Of a stretch of DNA of 64,000 nt, positions 45,343 through 58,400 are shown piece by piece. Positions within the stretch are counted from its first letter, which is position 1; each line of letters begins with the position of its first letter. This stretch comes from Piper betle (taxonomy: Eukaryota; Streptophyta; Magnoliopsida; Piperales; Piperaceae). The DNA is taken from positions 1 through 64,000 of the forward strand of contig JAURVB010002026.1 in the NCBI GenBank assembly GCA_033002965.1, given 5' to 3'. The notes under the pieces were generated by a model. It searched no databases, was not told where the DNA came from, and saw only the letters and a list, made by a program, of their open reading frames with translations. The position numbers were made by a program, and so were the translations under genes.

Positions 45343-47384
45343 ATTGAACCTGTTTGGAAAATTCTCTAATAATATTAAATTGTAAAAGCACTTGTTAGAA
45401 GAATTGAACTTCAAATTTCTTGATAACAAAAGAAAAAAATGCAGTTTTATTAGCCGATAATTAAAGGAAAAAATTGTTATGTTTGAAAGAGGAGAGTCAA
45501 GGAAAAGAATAAAAGCTTTTGGGTTTTTCGATTTGACTAAAGAAAATTACGGATTTAAACTGTAAAATTTGCAAGATTGATCCCCTAAAGCATCGTTTAT
45601 TCAGTAACAATTAAAATTTTATCTAAAAATAATACCATATATCCATAAACCTAAAAATAGTAGGAAAAAAGGGAAATAAATTAAGCTTAAAGCAATACTT
45701 GCAAAAATTATAAATACAAATACAACTCTAATAAAATTTCTAATGCAAAATGCATAAATCAATCAGAGAATAAATAGCAAGCTTAATGAAGAATGTGAAC
45801 TTCCTCAATCCCTCTTTTAAGTTGTAAGGATGATTTTCCATCTTGTTAATCATATTAATGTAAACATCTATGTCACAGAGAATCTCAAGCGGGTTCAACG
45901 AGCTCTAAAATTATAAATAAAATATATTATTAAAATTTAAAATAAATATATTATTAAAATAAAATTTAAAATAATAAAATATTTGAGAATAAAAAGAAAG
46001 ATTTATGAATAATATATTAACTTATATTATTAGATTTGGTATTAAAATATTAAATCCGATTAAACATGAATAAACCCAATTAAACTAAGCGTACCACGTA
46101 CTGGTTGAAAATCTAATTCAATGTCGAGTATGATATTTACAACTATGGGTTAAAATACCGTATTTTTTAACAAAAATCAGATTTTTGAAATTTTCAAATT
46201 AAAAAAATGGGTACAGATTAAAATATTCAAAGGCGTAAAATTGCCTGATTTGAAGGTAGTACTTAATAGAGCGGGCACAAATGAATAGTAAGATACGATA
46301 TTAAAAAGTATGATAATAACAAATTATGCTTGTATTTTAATATGGAAATTATATTTTTGTGTAACTCTACCAAAATTTAGTCTTCGTTGCACCATATGTA
46401 GCTTTTGATGCTGGACAAAAAATGATATTTATTATTTAAGGATTTTGTTTTAATAGTTTTTGTTCTTAAGAGTTTGCTTAGTATAGGTTTTCCTTACTAT
46501 TTATTTTGGTACTTATAAAATCAGTTTAAGGACTAGTGAGTTCAAAAATACATATAATTAATAAACCTTGAAAATATGATTAATTGTTGATTTTGATTAA
46601 AAATTAAAGCTTTCTTGTGAAAAATCGGGCATATCAACCAATATATATTTTACAATTTGATTTTAAATTTTATTGAACGATGGTTAACTCGTAAAACATT
46701 ATAAATCATTTTTTAAAAGTATATTTTAGCTCTTGTTCATGTAGAACTATTAAATTCCCCTATAATAAATTTCTCTTGCATTTTGAAGGTTTTTACGTTA
46801 AATTTATGTGTCCTTTATCTCTTCACTGTGAAAACATACAGCATGGAGTCTAAAATTGTTGTGAGCTAAAATCCCAGCAATCACGTCTAAAACCCAATTG
46901 TAGAAAGATTGAAGGCACAAACATGTGGGTACAACGCAGGTTCATGATACCCTCGTTGAGTAAGAACCTTTTAAGGTACACTTCCCACTTCCACCATATC
47001 GCTTGCACTACCGCTACCCCACGCCAACTAATTCTGGTTGCTCTAAAATTTTCATTCGACAAGTATCTTGTCTTAAAGCTCTAGAACAATGCTATAATGC
47101 CATGCAATTTGTCTTTAGATTTATGCTACGAACTTATAGTTATATATAACTGTGTATTTACTGTTTATGTTCGTTACTAGATAGTGTGGCATAGCAAATT
47201 ACCAATTACCATAGATCAGTGGAACCTATTTAAAATTTTTTCATGTAGGCCACACTTAGATTCTCACCCTCATAATCAGTAACTCCAACCATATTTCACA
47301 GTTCATGTCCAGTCCCTTTTCAATCTATCCGAGGAGATAACTAGGAGGGCAAGTAGAAGACGAAATAATACAGAAAGCTAGACA
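45343..47384. other. AT-rich spacer, no gene seen
   Basis: Two kilobases of A/T-rich sequence without supportable exons or repeats. A 70-codon frame near 46850-47062 has no family resemblance. Confidence 0.4.
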
Positions 47385-47542
47385 GTGATTGCCAGTACTA
47401 TAACTACACATGTACCTTGGACAGACACTATTTTTGAAAACATCATTGCAGTTAAACTCCCTCTTGAGATTGGGTGCCTCTTGTCTACCAAAAACATGGA
47501 GCTTGAAAACCCAGTACCAACATTCCGATTTGGCATCCAAAA

Positions 47543-48675
47543 TGGTTGCAAAACCAGGGAGAACGGTAGTGTCCATGTCAAGAAACGATCTGCAGCAACT
47601 ATCAAAAGCTTCAGAGAAGAACGGGTACCAACTTCAAGCACAGCTTCTTCCCCGGGATACATCACAAGAGGTAGGCTCTTCAAATTCATTGCAAAATGCA
47701 GAATATACATGTGTGGAGTGGTGGTTACATTTCACATTATTTGTCTATTGGGCAGATCAGATAAGCTCATCTCCTGATTCATTCACAGCAGCTCTCAAAG
47801 GTACAAAAGAAATTGTGATGTCATGAGCATAGTCCTGTGCAAAGATTTAACAATGAAATCTTGTCTTGGGTTTAAATAGCTTTGCAGGGAGACCAGCCAA
47901 TGGATGGGACTATTTGTCTTCCACCAATGGTGTGCTGAGCTCAAAATGGGATGAAGCAGAGAAGTACATTTGCAATCCATTGTCAGGGCAAATCCCGGTG
48001 GAGTGTTTGTCAACCAAAACTCTGAGTGGAAGAGCTTTTCCTATTTCCAGAAGATTACTAACAAAGTCTGGCCCCTTGGTTCTCTCAGAAACAGACCTTG
48101 TTAAGATGAGGGCCAACTTGATAGTCTATGAAAACAAAGATGTCTTTGCAAGCCCAGGTTATCAATCAGTACCGTTCTCCTTTTTTCATTCATTGGAAAC
48201 TGCTTTACATGCCAAATACATGAAACAAATTCTTGGTTTTGTCTGGTTCAATGTCAGATGTGAAGGACATAATTGTGAGGAAGGGAAGTGATCTTCCAAC
48301 AAGAGATGTAGGTGTTCAAATCAGTAGTCTGCCGGAGCTTAGCTCGAGTGGGAGCAATAGCAGTCCTGACATATCCCCTGATTCTAAAGATAGGTCATTA
48401 ATAACAAGCTCCAATATTTCACAAGGGTCTTTTGAGAAGGCAAATATGTCTCAACAAGTATGAACTCGCCCCTATGTATTAGACCTAGGACTATTCTTTG
48501 CACAAGGCTAATGAGTTGATTTCTTATCTGTTTTAAGGCAAAAGAGAAGGATAAAAAGAAGGGCAAGCATGGATTTGGTGAAGAAAGGAAGAAAAAAATG
48601 ATCAAGTGGAAGTCTTGGAGCTGCTTATCTTTAGGATCTTTGCTCTGGGTAAGGCACAAGAAGAGGTCAAAATAG
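47543..48675 (+). CDS. remorin-family-like protein (N-terminal type), probable frameshift
   Basis: Tentative multi-exon gene. Exons that splice in phase: to 47670 (MVAKPGRTVVSMSRNDLQQL, ASEKNGYQLQAQLLPRDTSQ), 47761-47800 (ISSSPDSFTAALK), 47888 to about 48230 (GRPANGWDYLSSTNGVLSSK, then WDEAEKYICNPLSGQ), about 48230-48457 (SGSMSDVKDI, LPTRDVGVQISS) and 48538-48675 (a Lys-rich end, KWKSWSCLSLGSLLW). The WD(E/D)AEK(Y/W)I segment and the RDVGTQM-like segment are typical of the long N-terminal part of plant remorin-related proteins; the Remorin_C coiled coil itself is not seen. The frame changes between KYMKQIL and LSGSMSD (about 48220-48240), which implies either one more indel or an unrecognised intron. 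The start is uncertain and upstream exons may exist. Confidence 0.5.
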
Positions 48676-49880
48676 GAGATATTTTGATCTCTAGCAAAGA
48701 AGATTAGTGCAAAATAGTGGTGATAGTCGGTACCCAGATGAGAGGATGAGGGGATTTGAAGTTTGAAACTTTGAAACGAAGATAGAGAAGGAAGTTTTCT
48801 GCCATTAATACGCTCTGCTCTGCTACATTTGATACCTTCCATGTATGCTTTTTGCTTGCTTTGGCAGTAGGAAGGTGACAAACATATCTTCTGAGTGTTT
48901 CACATGCATGTTTTTTTATCCTTCAATTTGAATGCAAATTGCAGAGCCATATCATAACACACCTTATCCAATTATCATGGCCATGGCTTCCATATATACA
49001 ATCAAATTGGAGTACTCCTGTTTCAAACAAAAAAAGAAGTACTCCTCATGTACCATCTTTGTGATATTACTCCCAAGAAGTAATAACACAATTTAGGACT
49101 GGGTTTTGTCATATTTCAACACTGCTTTGAGACATTTTTACTTGTGTTTGCTCTCAGCCCCTCACAAGATTTGGAGTTCTCTCCTTCACTTGCCCACTCT
49201 CACTAAACACCAATCATATTTAAGGAGTAATTATAAATTGATTAAAAATCCTTTTTCCAAGAGCATTAATCCAATATGAACTAAGATTGTCTTCCATTCA
49301 TCGCCAATTATAAAGAATTTGTTGGCCACACTTTTTATCTTGCATTCCTAATCGCGCGGTTAATCTTGTGGATCGTCCTAACAATATTTTTTATTATAAG
49401 TAATAAATCAAGTATAACTTTCATAACTTCCATTAAATTTTTAAGAATTATCAAAAACCTACCTTGAAAATTATATCATTAGCCTAAATCACGATGATCT
49501 ATTCATAGCCGTCAGATTAAAAGTTGGCATTGGGTCCATGAAGTGGTGAATCAAGACTTAGAATCGAATTGCACTTGGCCCATATCCTTAATAAATTAAA
49601 TAAATAAGATCTGGGCCGACTCACAACCATATTAATTATAAAATTTAAATATTAGGTATTTTTCCCAAAGTTATATACTGCTATGGGATAATATATATAA
49701 AACCTCCCCCCACAATATTTCCTAAATTAGGTGAATAAATAGCACTTCAAAATCAACAATACAGTGTCAACCCTTGTATTATTAGTCGTCATGGGCTTCA
49801 ATGGGCGTGCACTTGTGGATATTCAAATAGGATACTACTTCAAAGTACGGATCCAAGCAAGCTCCAGGGTAAACTTTACC
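48676..49880. other. 3' flank and spacer, no gene seen
   Basis: Presumed 3' UTR of the remorin-like gene followed by AT-rich DNA. Nothing else supportable. Confidence 0.4.
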
Positions 49881-49911
<31 letters not shown>

Positions 49912-51630
49912 AATCTATGGTACGCTACCAACTATATAATCCAAAGGCCCACAACACGCCCCCATCTCCAAACACCCCCACCCTGCTTTCCCACTTCTCC
50001 CTGACGACCTTCTCGCCGCCATGCTCACCCGCTGTGCCCTGTGTCCCCGCCTGTAGCCGTAGCCGCCCCCTTGCGCTCCAGCCCGGCTACCTCCTCCCAT
50101 CCCCATCCCCCCCCCCCCGTTGGACGACGTCGTCCCCCATGTGTCGCCGCCCCAACTCGAGGTGGTGACAGCACTAGTCAGCGGGCAGCTGGCGGCGAGG
50201 TCGCTGGCAGTGGCTAGACAAAATAGAGGTGAGGGAATGAAAGGGTGATGACAATTTCATAATAAAAAATCGACTCACTCCCGACTCAAGTCAATGTTAC
50301 GAAATAATTTTTTTAAAAATAATTTCGTAATAAAAACTTATTTTACTCCCGAATGGAGCCATTATTACGAAATAAATTTTATTGAATCGAGTCAATTTAA
50401 CAAAAATTAAAAATATAAAAAACTTGACTTGCGAAAGGAACGATTCGTGAGCGAGTTTAGTTTTTATTACAAAATTATTTTATTTTATTTTCAAATTTAT
50501 TTTGTTATATTGACGCGAGTCGGGAGTGAGTGAAGTTTTTATTACGAAATTGCCCCTGTCTATTTCCTTTCTCACTTGAGTCAATATTACGAAATACATC
50601 TCAAAAAATATTAAGAAATATAGTAATATACTATAAAATAAAATAATTGAGTTTTAATGGATTATTTTATTTTATGATATTTTACTTTATTTTTTTCGTA
50701 ATATTGACCGTCAATATTATGAAATACATCTCAAAAAATGAAACAAATAGAATAAAATACTATAAAATAAATAAATCTATTAGAACTCGATTATTTTATT
50801 TTATGATATTTTACTATATATTTTTATATTTTTGAGTTGTATTTTGTAATATTTTTTGTAGTGTTTATTTTATTAAAAATATTTTATTTTCTTTTTTAAA
50901 AAAATATTAAAAATAAACTGCCATAAAATAAAAACTATACATGCTTTCGACTCGTGTCAATATTACAAAATAAATTTTTAAAAAAATAAAATAATTTTAT
51001 AATAAAAACTAGATTCACTCATGACTTCCTTTCTCAAGTCGAGTTTTTAATATTTTTAATTTTTTAAAATTGACTCGAGTCAATAAAAATTATTAAATTT
51101 TTTTTTTGTAATAATGACTCTATTTGGGAGTGAAATAAGTTTTTATTATGAAATTAATTTTTTTTAAATTTATTTCGTAATATTGACTCTAGTCGAGAGT
51201 CAAGTTTTTATTACGAAATTACCATCGTCATTTCTTTCCCCACCTTTATTTTGTCAAGCCACTGCCGACTACCCACTAGCTAGTGATGTCGCCACCTTGG
51301 GGTTGGGGCGGTGACGCACAGGGGACGACGTCGTCTGATACAGGGGGTGGAAAACTGGGCAAGGGGGAAACAAGGCGGGGGGGAGGCACGGAGGCGGGCA
51401 GGGATGGGGGGAGTGGAAGGAGGAGGTTGGATTGGGGGGGGGGGCGGCGGCCGCGGCTGCAGGCGGGGACACGGGGCCAAGTAGGGGCTTGGTGGCAGGC
51501 AGGGGCGCAGTGACGGGTGGGAAGGTTGTAGGGTGAGAAACAAGAAAACAGAGTGGGGGGGGGTGGAGATAGGGGCGTGTTGTGGGCCGATCCAACGGCC
51601 CACAAGTGCACCACACATGCATAGTAGCAC

Positions 51631-51665
<35 letters not shown>
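49881..51665. mobile_element. foldback/TIR element inserted in a (TA)n tract
   Basis: An element of about 1.73 kb (49909-51635) lies between two (TA)n tracts (49881-49908 and 51636-51665), as if inserted into a TA repeat. Both ends carry long imperfect inverted repeats: left GGCCCACAACACGCCCCCAT, and the reverse complement of the right end GGCCCACAACACGCCCCTAT, followed by C/T-rich, GC-rich arms of about 200-300 bp. The middle is AT-rich and repeats GACTCGAGTCAATATTACGA-like palindromic units in both directions. No transposase. The layout resembles plant MULE/foldback elements that target TA repeats; the superfamily is not certain. Confidence 0.7.
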
Positions 51666-51670
<5 letters not shown>

Positions 51671-51889
51671 TCATTTCAAACATAAGTTTTACCTCGTATA
51701 ATTTATACAAGGTACACTTCTGGATTGAACTTTTTTTTGTTGGTCTCACATAATAAAGTTTATATATATATGAAAAATATAATGAATAAGTAAGATGTTC
51801 ATAAATTTTTATCTTTTTTAACATGAACACCAATGAAATTTAAGCTTATATTTTATACCTTAATTTCATGTTTGTTAATTTTTCATGTT

Positions 51890-52500
51890 AATTTATTTCT
51901 TATATTAATGCCATGGCTATCAACTTTGTATGCTTATCTATAGATGAATATAGTTTTTATCAATTTTGTATGCCTATCTTCGTTAATGTCATGTTTATCA
52001 GCTATGTGTTTAATACATTTTTTCTATGTTCAGGTTTAAACCTTATTTGTTTAATTAATGAACATGACAAATTGTTAAACATGACTACACCCACTTATTA
52101 GATAAGCATAATCAATTTAACGTATTTATCTTACAGGCTGTTGTCATGTTGATTAATTTTGTATGCTTATCTAATTATAAGTCGATGTAGCCATGTTTAT
52201 CAATTTTTAATGATTTTGTATGCTTATATTATATATAGATATCATGCTTATGTGCTCTTTATAATTATCATATGAGTCAACGTAGTTATATTTATCAATT
52301 TGTCATGACTTTACATGCATATATTATACGTAAATGTCATGTTTATTAATTTTTCATTTATGTTTTATATGGTAGATATCATGTTCATCAACTTTATACA
52401 CTTATCTTATAAATGGATAAAGTCATATTTATCAAATTTTCATAATTTTGTATGCTTATCTTATAAAAATAAATGCCATGTTTATCTATTTTTCATGTAT
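51890..52500. repeat. degenerate ~75-bp minisatellite
   Basis: Eight or so diverged repeats around CATGTTTATCAATTTTTCAT and GATTTTGTATGCTTATCTTA, with variable spacing of about 65-85 bp. No coding potential; short open frames here are repeat translations. Confidence 0.65.
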
Positions 52501-53052
52501 TATGTAAGAACAAGAAAAGGCCAAAATACAATGAGAATGAAAAAAAACATTTCCTACTTTATATAATAGTAGAAGTAGATATTATCTATATTAATATTTT
52601 AAAAAATGCACTAATTTAAAGATATTTTAAAATTGATTTTTTTGATAATTACTTTGATAATTTAGATGGAATGGTTAAAAGTATTAGATTAATTTGAAAA
52701 TCCATAAGCACCTTAATTGTTTATTTTTACATTTACTTATGTAGATTTTAAGTATTGGGACCTATTAAATTACTCCAAAAGAAGCTATATCTCATGCAAG
52801 CCAGCTAAGAAAGAAAAAGTACTATTTCATTTTTACTTATCAAAAAACAAGATCGAATTTAAAATTTATTATTACACATAAAAGACCACTTGGAAGAAAT
52901 TATAACTATTTTATAAATTAACTATATTGAACTTACACTATTCACAATATTGACTAATATTTCATAATTTAGGATTGACCACTAATTATTTTTCTAGATT
53001 TTACTCAACTTTCTTGCCAACCTAGCTAATAAGCATGTAGTAATTTGAGGGA
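52501..53052. other. AT-rich spacer, no gene seen
   Basis: Nothing supportable between the minisatellite and the 333-bp duplication. Confidence 0.4.
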
Positions 53053-53706
53053 AAATTTCTAGCTAGTTATGTCTCTAACTGCAACCTAATTAGACACTAA
53101 AAATATAACTGAATGTACAACTCTTTATAGCTAGGTGGGTGATTGAGGACTACAAGATAATATATTTTTGGGGGCTGACAGTTAATTCATCCCTCTATAC
53201 TATCATAAATTATTAATTTAGGTGTGACCACTATAACAAAATATAGCATCAGAGACCAACAAATTCTTTTAAATTTGTTACAAAAATATTGTCACTAAAA
53301 TTTCTTTAATCATTGACAGTTTTTTGTGGTTACTGATGCTTTGTTTTATTGTTACTGATGCATGGGTAAAAAAATATTGTCACCTAAATTTCTAGCTAGT
53401 TATGTCTCTAACTGCAACCTAATTAGACACTAAAAATATAACTGAATGTACAACTCTTTATAGCTAGGTGGGTGATTGAGGACTACAAGATAATATATTT
53501 TTGGGGGCTGACAGTTAATTCATCCCTCTATACTATCATAAATTATTAATTTAGGTGTGACCACTATAACAAAATATAGCATCAGAGACCAACAAATTCT
53601 TTTAAATTTGTTACAAAAATATTGTCACTAAAATTTCTTTAATCATTGACAGTTTTTTGTGGTTACTGATGCTTTGTTTTATTGTTACTGATGCATGGGT
53701 AAAAAA
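53053..53706. repeat. recent 333-bp tandem duplication with CACTA-like motif
   Basis: Copy 1 (53053-53385) and copy 2 (53386 to about 53706) are almost identical. Each contains CACTATAACAAAATATAGCA (53229 and 53562), which resembles the terminus of a CACTA (En/Spm) transposon, followed by short repeats (AGAGACCAACAAATT, GTTACTGATGC). No opposite terminus was found, so I treat the CACTA reading as tentative and the tandem duplication as firm. Confidence 0.85.
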
Positions 53707-54485
53707 TTTTCTATTTTTTTTCAAAATAGAAAGTATATATGGTTGGAAATGATAGATATGTGTCTTGTCTGCATGCCATTTTTTATTTGCAAAGTTTTGT
53801 CTGCATGCCATTACTGCTACCAATACATGATGTAGAAGGACGCAGAACGGCCCCTGCAAAACTCTCTTAGCCAATTGCATCTGATATTTTATACAATACC
53901 CAAGATCAAATTAGTACGTGGATCCAAACAATACTCACCAATTTCAAGACTACTCAAAATCTTTGGGATGCCCAGTGCAATCACTTGTCTCCCTTGCACT
54001 CATGATGGGAAGCATTGCCTCACAATTCCATAAACCATGTTTAATTCATCTCTTCGTATAACCCAAAACACATGCTAATCCTCTTGTTCTCGGAGGAACA
54101 TTCTGCATAGAACAGCTAACTACTTAGGCCCCCCCGATCATCCCCTCTTCAATACTTTACTGCTCAGTATTAATTTCCTGAAGCCTCCTAGGTCCCATCA
54201 CTCAGAGATCTGTGTGTAGCATAGGCTTTTGTTCATGCTGATCAGAAACTGATAAAAAACTGGAGTCCATCTCATAACAAAACTGTAGCTGTGGCAGATT
54301 TTTGGAGTGATTGAGGAAGAAAGAGAAGGCACGAGAGGAAAGTTGTTCATTTCTGACATGCCCCAAGTACAAAGACTACTAGTCGTTTGCAGGTGACCTT
54401 ATCACCTGTGTTAATTAGTATTAAGCGCCCAAGAGCTTGCATCAAATTTACAACTGCAATGTTTGCCATGATCTGGCTAGTGGCA
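53707..54485. other. spacer and presumed 3' UTR of the WIP gene
   Basis: Non-coding in appearance; the right part is probably the 3' UTR of the minus-strand zinc-finger gene that ends at 54486. Confidence 0.4.
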
Positions 54486-55408
54486 CTACATGTTAGTGCT
54501 AGCAATGTCCCTTGCCCCATGGCTGCTCCCTTGTTCATCGTCCTCTTCCTCTTCCTCCTCCTCTTCGTCGTCGCAGAGCTCGACGCCATGGGAGGCATGC
54601 CCGGCTCCAAATGCCCGGATGTGGTCTTTCAGAGACCTCTTGTGCTTGAAGTCGGAGCCGCAGATGCAGAACCAGAGCTTGCCGCAGTTCTTCTCGTGTG
54701 TCCTCCAATCCCCACGCACAGCAAATGCCTTGTCGCATTTCCTGCAGCTAAACGACTTCACCCCATGCTTCCTCTTGTAATGTGTTTGCAGAGTTCTGAA
54801 GTCCTTCAATGGCTTCGATCTTGGGTGGTCGATGTTGTTCTTGCAACCTTGGGCGCAGCAATAGCATGGCAGTCTTAGCATTGTTGATGAAGGTTTCGCA
54901 CCACGAAGAGAGTCCGGACCCTTCCTATACTGAGATCCATGCCCCCACATATGCATCTATATAACACATGACAAACAATATTCAAAGTATCATCATCTAT
55001 ACAGCATTTGCTGCAAACAAAATCATCTAACTTTTGTCTATGATGACAACTGTTGGCACACATTGTATGTATGTTTACCTGCATATTGTTGTAGCGGTTG
55101 AAGGTCTTGTTGCAAACCGAACAAGAGAACTGAGTGGGTCCAACCATGATTTGGGTAGGAGAGGGGATCCAATACTGTGCATCAGAGGAGACCTTAGCAT
55201 CACTAGATTGTTCAATGAGGCCTGGGAGTCCAATATGTAAAGCAACAGTAACATCACTGTTATGACCTCCTCCCTTCGCTATCCCATGCCCTCCAACAAA
55301 GGAGTGTGAAGATCTTGTGTTGATCAAGGGAGAAGAAGAGGAGCCATGTTTCGGGCCGGGAGGCCCAAGAGTGAGCAGCATAGACTCGTCATCACTACAA
55401 GTGTACAT
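54486..55408 (-). CDS. WIP-domain C2H2 zinc-finger protein, TT1-like
   Basis: Nuclear WIP-family transcription regulator. Two exons: 55408-55079 and 54956-54486, phase 0; 266 aa from the ATG at 55408 (an in-frame ATG at 55420 would add four residues). The N-terminus is variable, then VALHIGLPG (as in TT1) and [18 protein letters not shown]. The four-finger WIP domain is complete: [101 protein letters not shown] Glu/Asp-rich run follows before the stop. Known members act in seed-coat flavonoid deposition (TT1) and in root, vein or replum patterning; which applies here cannot be told. No lesion found. The upstream minus-strand CT-rich stretch (about 55430-55640) is probably leader sequence rather than coding. 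Confidence 0.9.
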
Positions 55409-58400
55409 GAGTAGGTGCAAGATCAGAGGAATGCTAGAATGGGTATAGAGTGGGAGGCGGGATAGATAGATATAGATGGAGAGAGATGTCTGGAGGGAGA
55501 TAGGATATGAAGGTTTGGTAGATGGTCAGAGTCTTGATACCAGAGAGAGGGGTGGGGAATTGATATGGGTTTGCTCTTGTAGGGGGTTTGGGCAGACAAG
55601 AAGCGGCAACAAGGGAAGGGCTTATGTATGGCACTTCGCTTCCCGGGCCCCTCCTTTGCCTCCTCCTTTCTCGAGGTGTTCCAACCTTTGATCATCTCTA
55701 GCATTATCCTCATTCCATACATATTCATATCTACTCAGATATACACAGTCAACTCTATATTGGCCTATATATAAATATACTTACTATATGGTAGATATGC
55801 ATGCGTGTATATGTACAAGCCATGGTAGCTGGGTTTGAATCCCATTCCCTCTCTCACACACAGTGAAATGTGTGTCTAGATCTATCTCAGGTCATCTGAA
55901 GCTTGTCTTACTCTGAGACAGTCCAATCCTCCTATCTTTTCCGGCGTTTTTCTTCAACCACGCTAACACATGACCTTCTTCCTCCCAAAATTTTACCTTC
56001 ATTTATTTGGGGTCTTGTCGTGTTGCCTTGTAAGGCTGTTTGGTTTTTTGTGGTTGCAAGTCTTGCGCTGGGACATGGATGGACTGCAAGGGATGCAGTT
56101 TTAGGCCCAACATTTCACTGAGTACTTGATTTATTTTTTCACAGTCAGTATTGGATGCCAACTAGCCAGTTGATCAACAATGTTATGTTATCTGATGTAT
56201 ATGTTTATTGATTTGGTTATGCATGCAACATGTGCTTAATTCCTTGTGTTAGGAAAATGGGTTTTGTAAGAGTTGAGTTGTGACAATGTTCTATTATATT
56301 CTAATGCATTCACAAATACAATAATGGAAGGTAACAAGATCAGAATTCAGTCTTCCTGTCTCAGAGTTTGAACAAATGAATGGTGCCTTCTGCATTAAAA
56401 GATGAAACTACGCATATTTAAATCTTTTATCTGTCTAAGTTGATGAGAAATGGAGGGGAAGAAAGAACCACTTAGACTATAAAATTTGGTGTTGCCCAAG
56501 AGTAAAAGGAAGAGAAACAAATAGATGCACACTGGATATGTTCCTGAGAAATTAAGTCACTCACCTTTTGATCTGAAACTGAAAGAATATAAGAAGCAGC
56601 TCATTAGAGGAAGCTAGCTCATAGTATAGCTGTATAAGAAAACTTTTATCTTAAAGAGGAGTACTTTCCTTTTTTGCTGGGTCCATACTTTACGAATGGG
56701 GTCATTGAACAAACAAGTCAAGAAGAACACACAAAATGGTGACAAACCTCTTTTCAAATTACTCTGGCCAATATTAGGACAGAACTAGCATGCATCAAAA
56801 AGTATCTGGATTTTTTGTGGTGTGTGTGTGTGTTATTAAATGAAAATGGCGACTACCTCTCTGCCCATTAGTCATTTCATGCACACCCACTTGAAGTTTT
56901 TACAGTAAAAGATCTTTCATCCATTTATGTACAAGATGATGAACAGTGAACATAGTGAATTTCCTGAAAAATCTGAGTTATTGAAGATGTGGTTGTAAGT
57001 AGTGGTGCAAAAAGACAAGGTATGTCTCCATCTTCATGTTTTGTACAATTATACAAAGACTTTTACAGATCCATCTCCATGTCAATTGAAAGGAGAGAAG
57101 CATTGCTGCTTAATGGGACAAATTTCCTCCCATGCTCGTGGGACCTTCTTCCTCTGAAGAGATTTTTCTAAGTTGTCTGCAAATAATGCATTTCTGAGGA
57201 TAAGAGTTTTTCAGAAGCTGCTCTCCAAACATGTTCCAAATAAGATCCACAGAAGCTAAGTAATGTATTGTGTTGACGTGTACGTTCATATACCAGTTGA
57301 AGACAACACCTCCAACGTTTTATATAGTTGCCTCGGATTGTATATTTACTAAGATTTAATATATAAATCAACAGCTTTCCAACCCCTCTCTTGCTAAACT
57401 AAAATATTAACCATTGACTGTGAGATCCCATAGAAATTAATTTCACATCCAATAATCATGTATATTAGGGGATGCGCTTATAAAATTTTAACTTAATGAC
57501 TAGAAAAAATAATTTAAACCCATCAATTTATACTTAGACTGAATCGGTATGATTGCCATCAAAAGTTCAATCTTAAATTATATGGCTTAGAAATTATTAT
57601 AACCCGAAAAGATGCATACTTGGAAGATTGTTTGCCTCAATTTTTTGTTCATTTATGTACTACAAGGAAGTACATAAGGATTTAACAAGGTTCAATAATT
57701 GCCTACTCTTAATAAGGTTAACATAAGGACTTAGAAAACCCTCAATTTTCAAAAAGTTGTCAATGATAAATAAGACCAACCTAATACAATATTAGAAGTG
57801 GAAACGTTAAGGCTGAATAATAATACATTATTCTTCTTCTTCTTTCCGCCTAATACTCTAAAAGGTCAATGATGTGTATTCTAAGTTATGATTTATATAA
57901 ATATAAATAGTAAAATTTTGATGGTCGGATGTCCTTCCTTACTTCTTCAGTCCATACTTAGAACAAATAATGCACCAACAACATCGGCTAAAGAACAACA
58001 TCTACGAAGCTATAAAACAATTCCACATCGAACAATTGAGCATTCATGAAGGTGGAAACCACGCTCAGGCCACCCACTTCCAACAATTGAGCATTCGTCA
58101 ATACGATTGGTTTTTTAAAAAAAATCAATATGATTGTCACCGATAGAAAAACTGCGTCCAATTTGTCACAGCTGTTAGCGTGTCAAATTTTAGCCGTGAC
58201 AGAAGGACGATTTTTGTTCTTCGTAATTAGATGGGCATTTCTATCGACCAGTAAGATCAACGTTCGAACGTTAGAATGGTTGCCAAGGTACCATGTATTG
58301 TAGGCATGGATAAACTAAGCGAGGAAGACGTAAAAAGAGCATTGGATTGCCACGAGGGAAGAAACTACTACAAAGAGAAGAGATCATCTCGGGATGGGTG

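Noticed and set aside
51269..51833. Minus-strand Pro/Cys-rich frames
   Set aside because: Translation of the inverted GC-rich arm of the foldback element and the (TA)n tract.
55423..55728. Possible N-terminal extension of the WIP protein
   Set aside because: The frame ends in a stop before the WIP start and is Ser/Pro/Tyr-rich leader-like sequence without family similarity.
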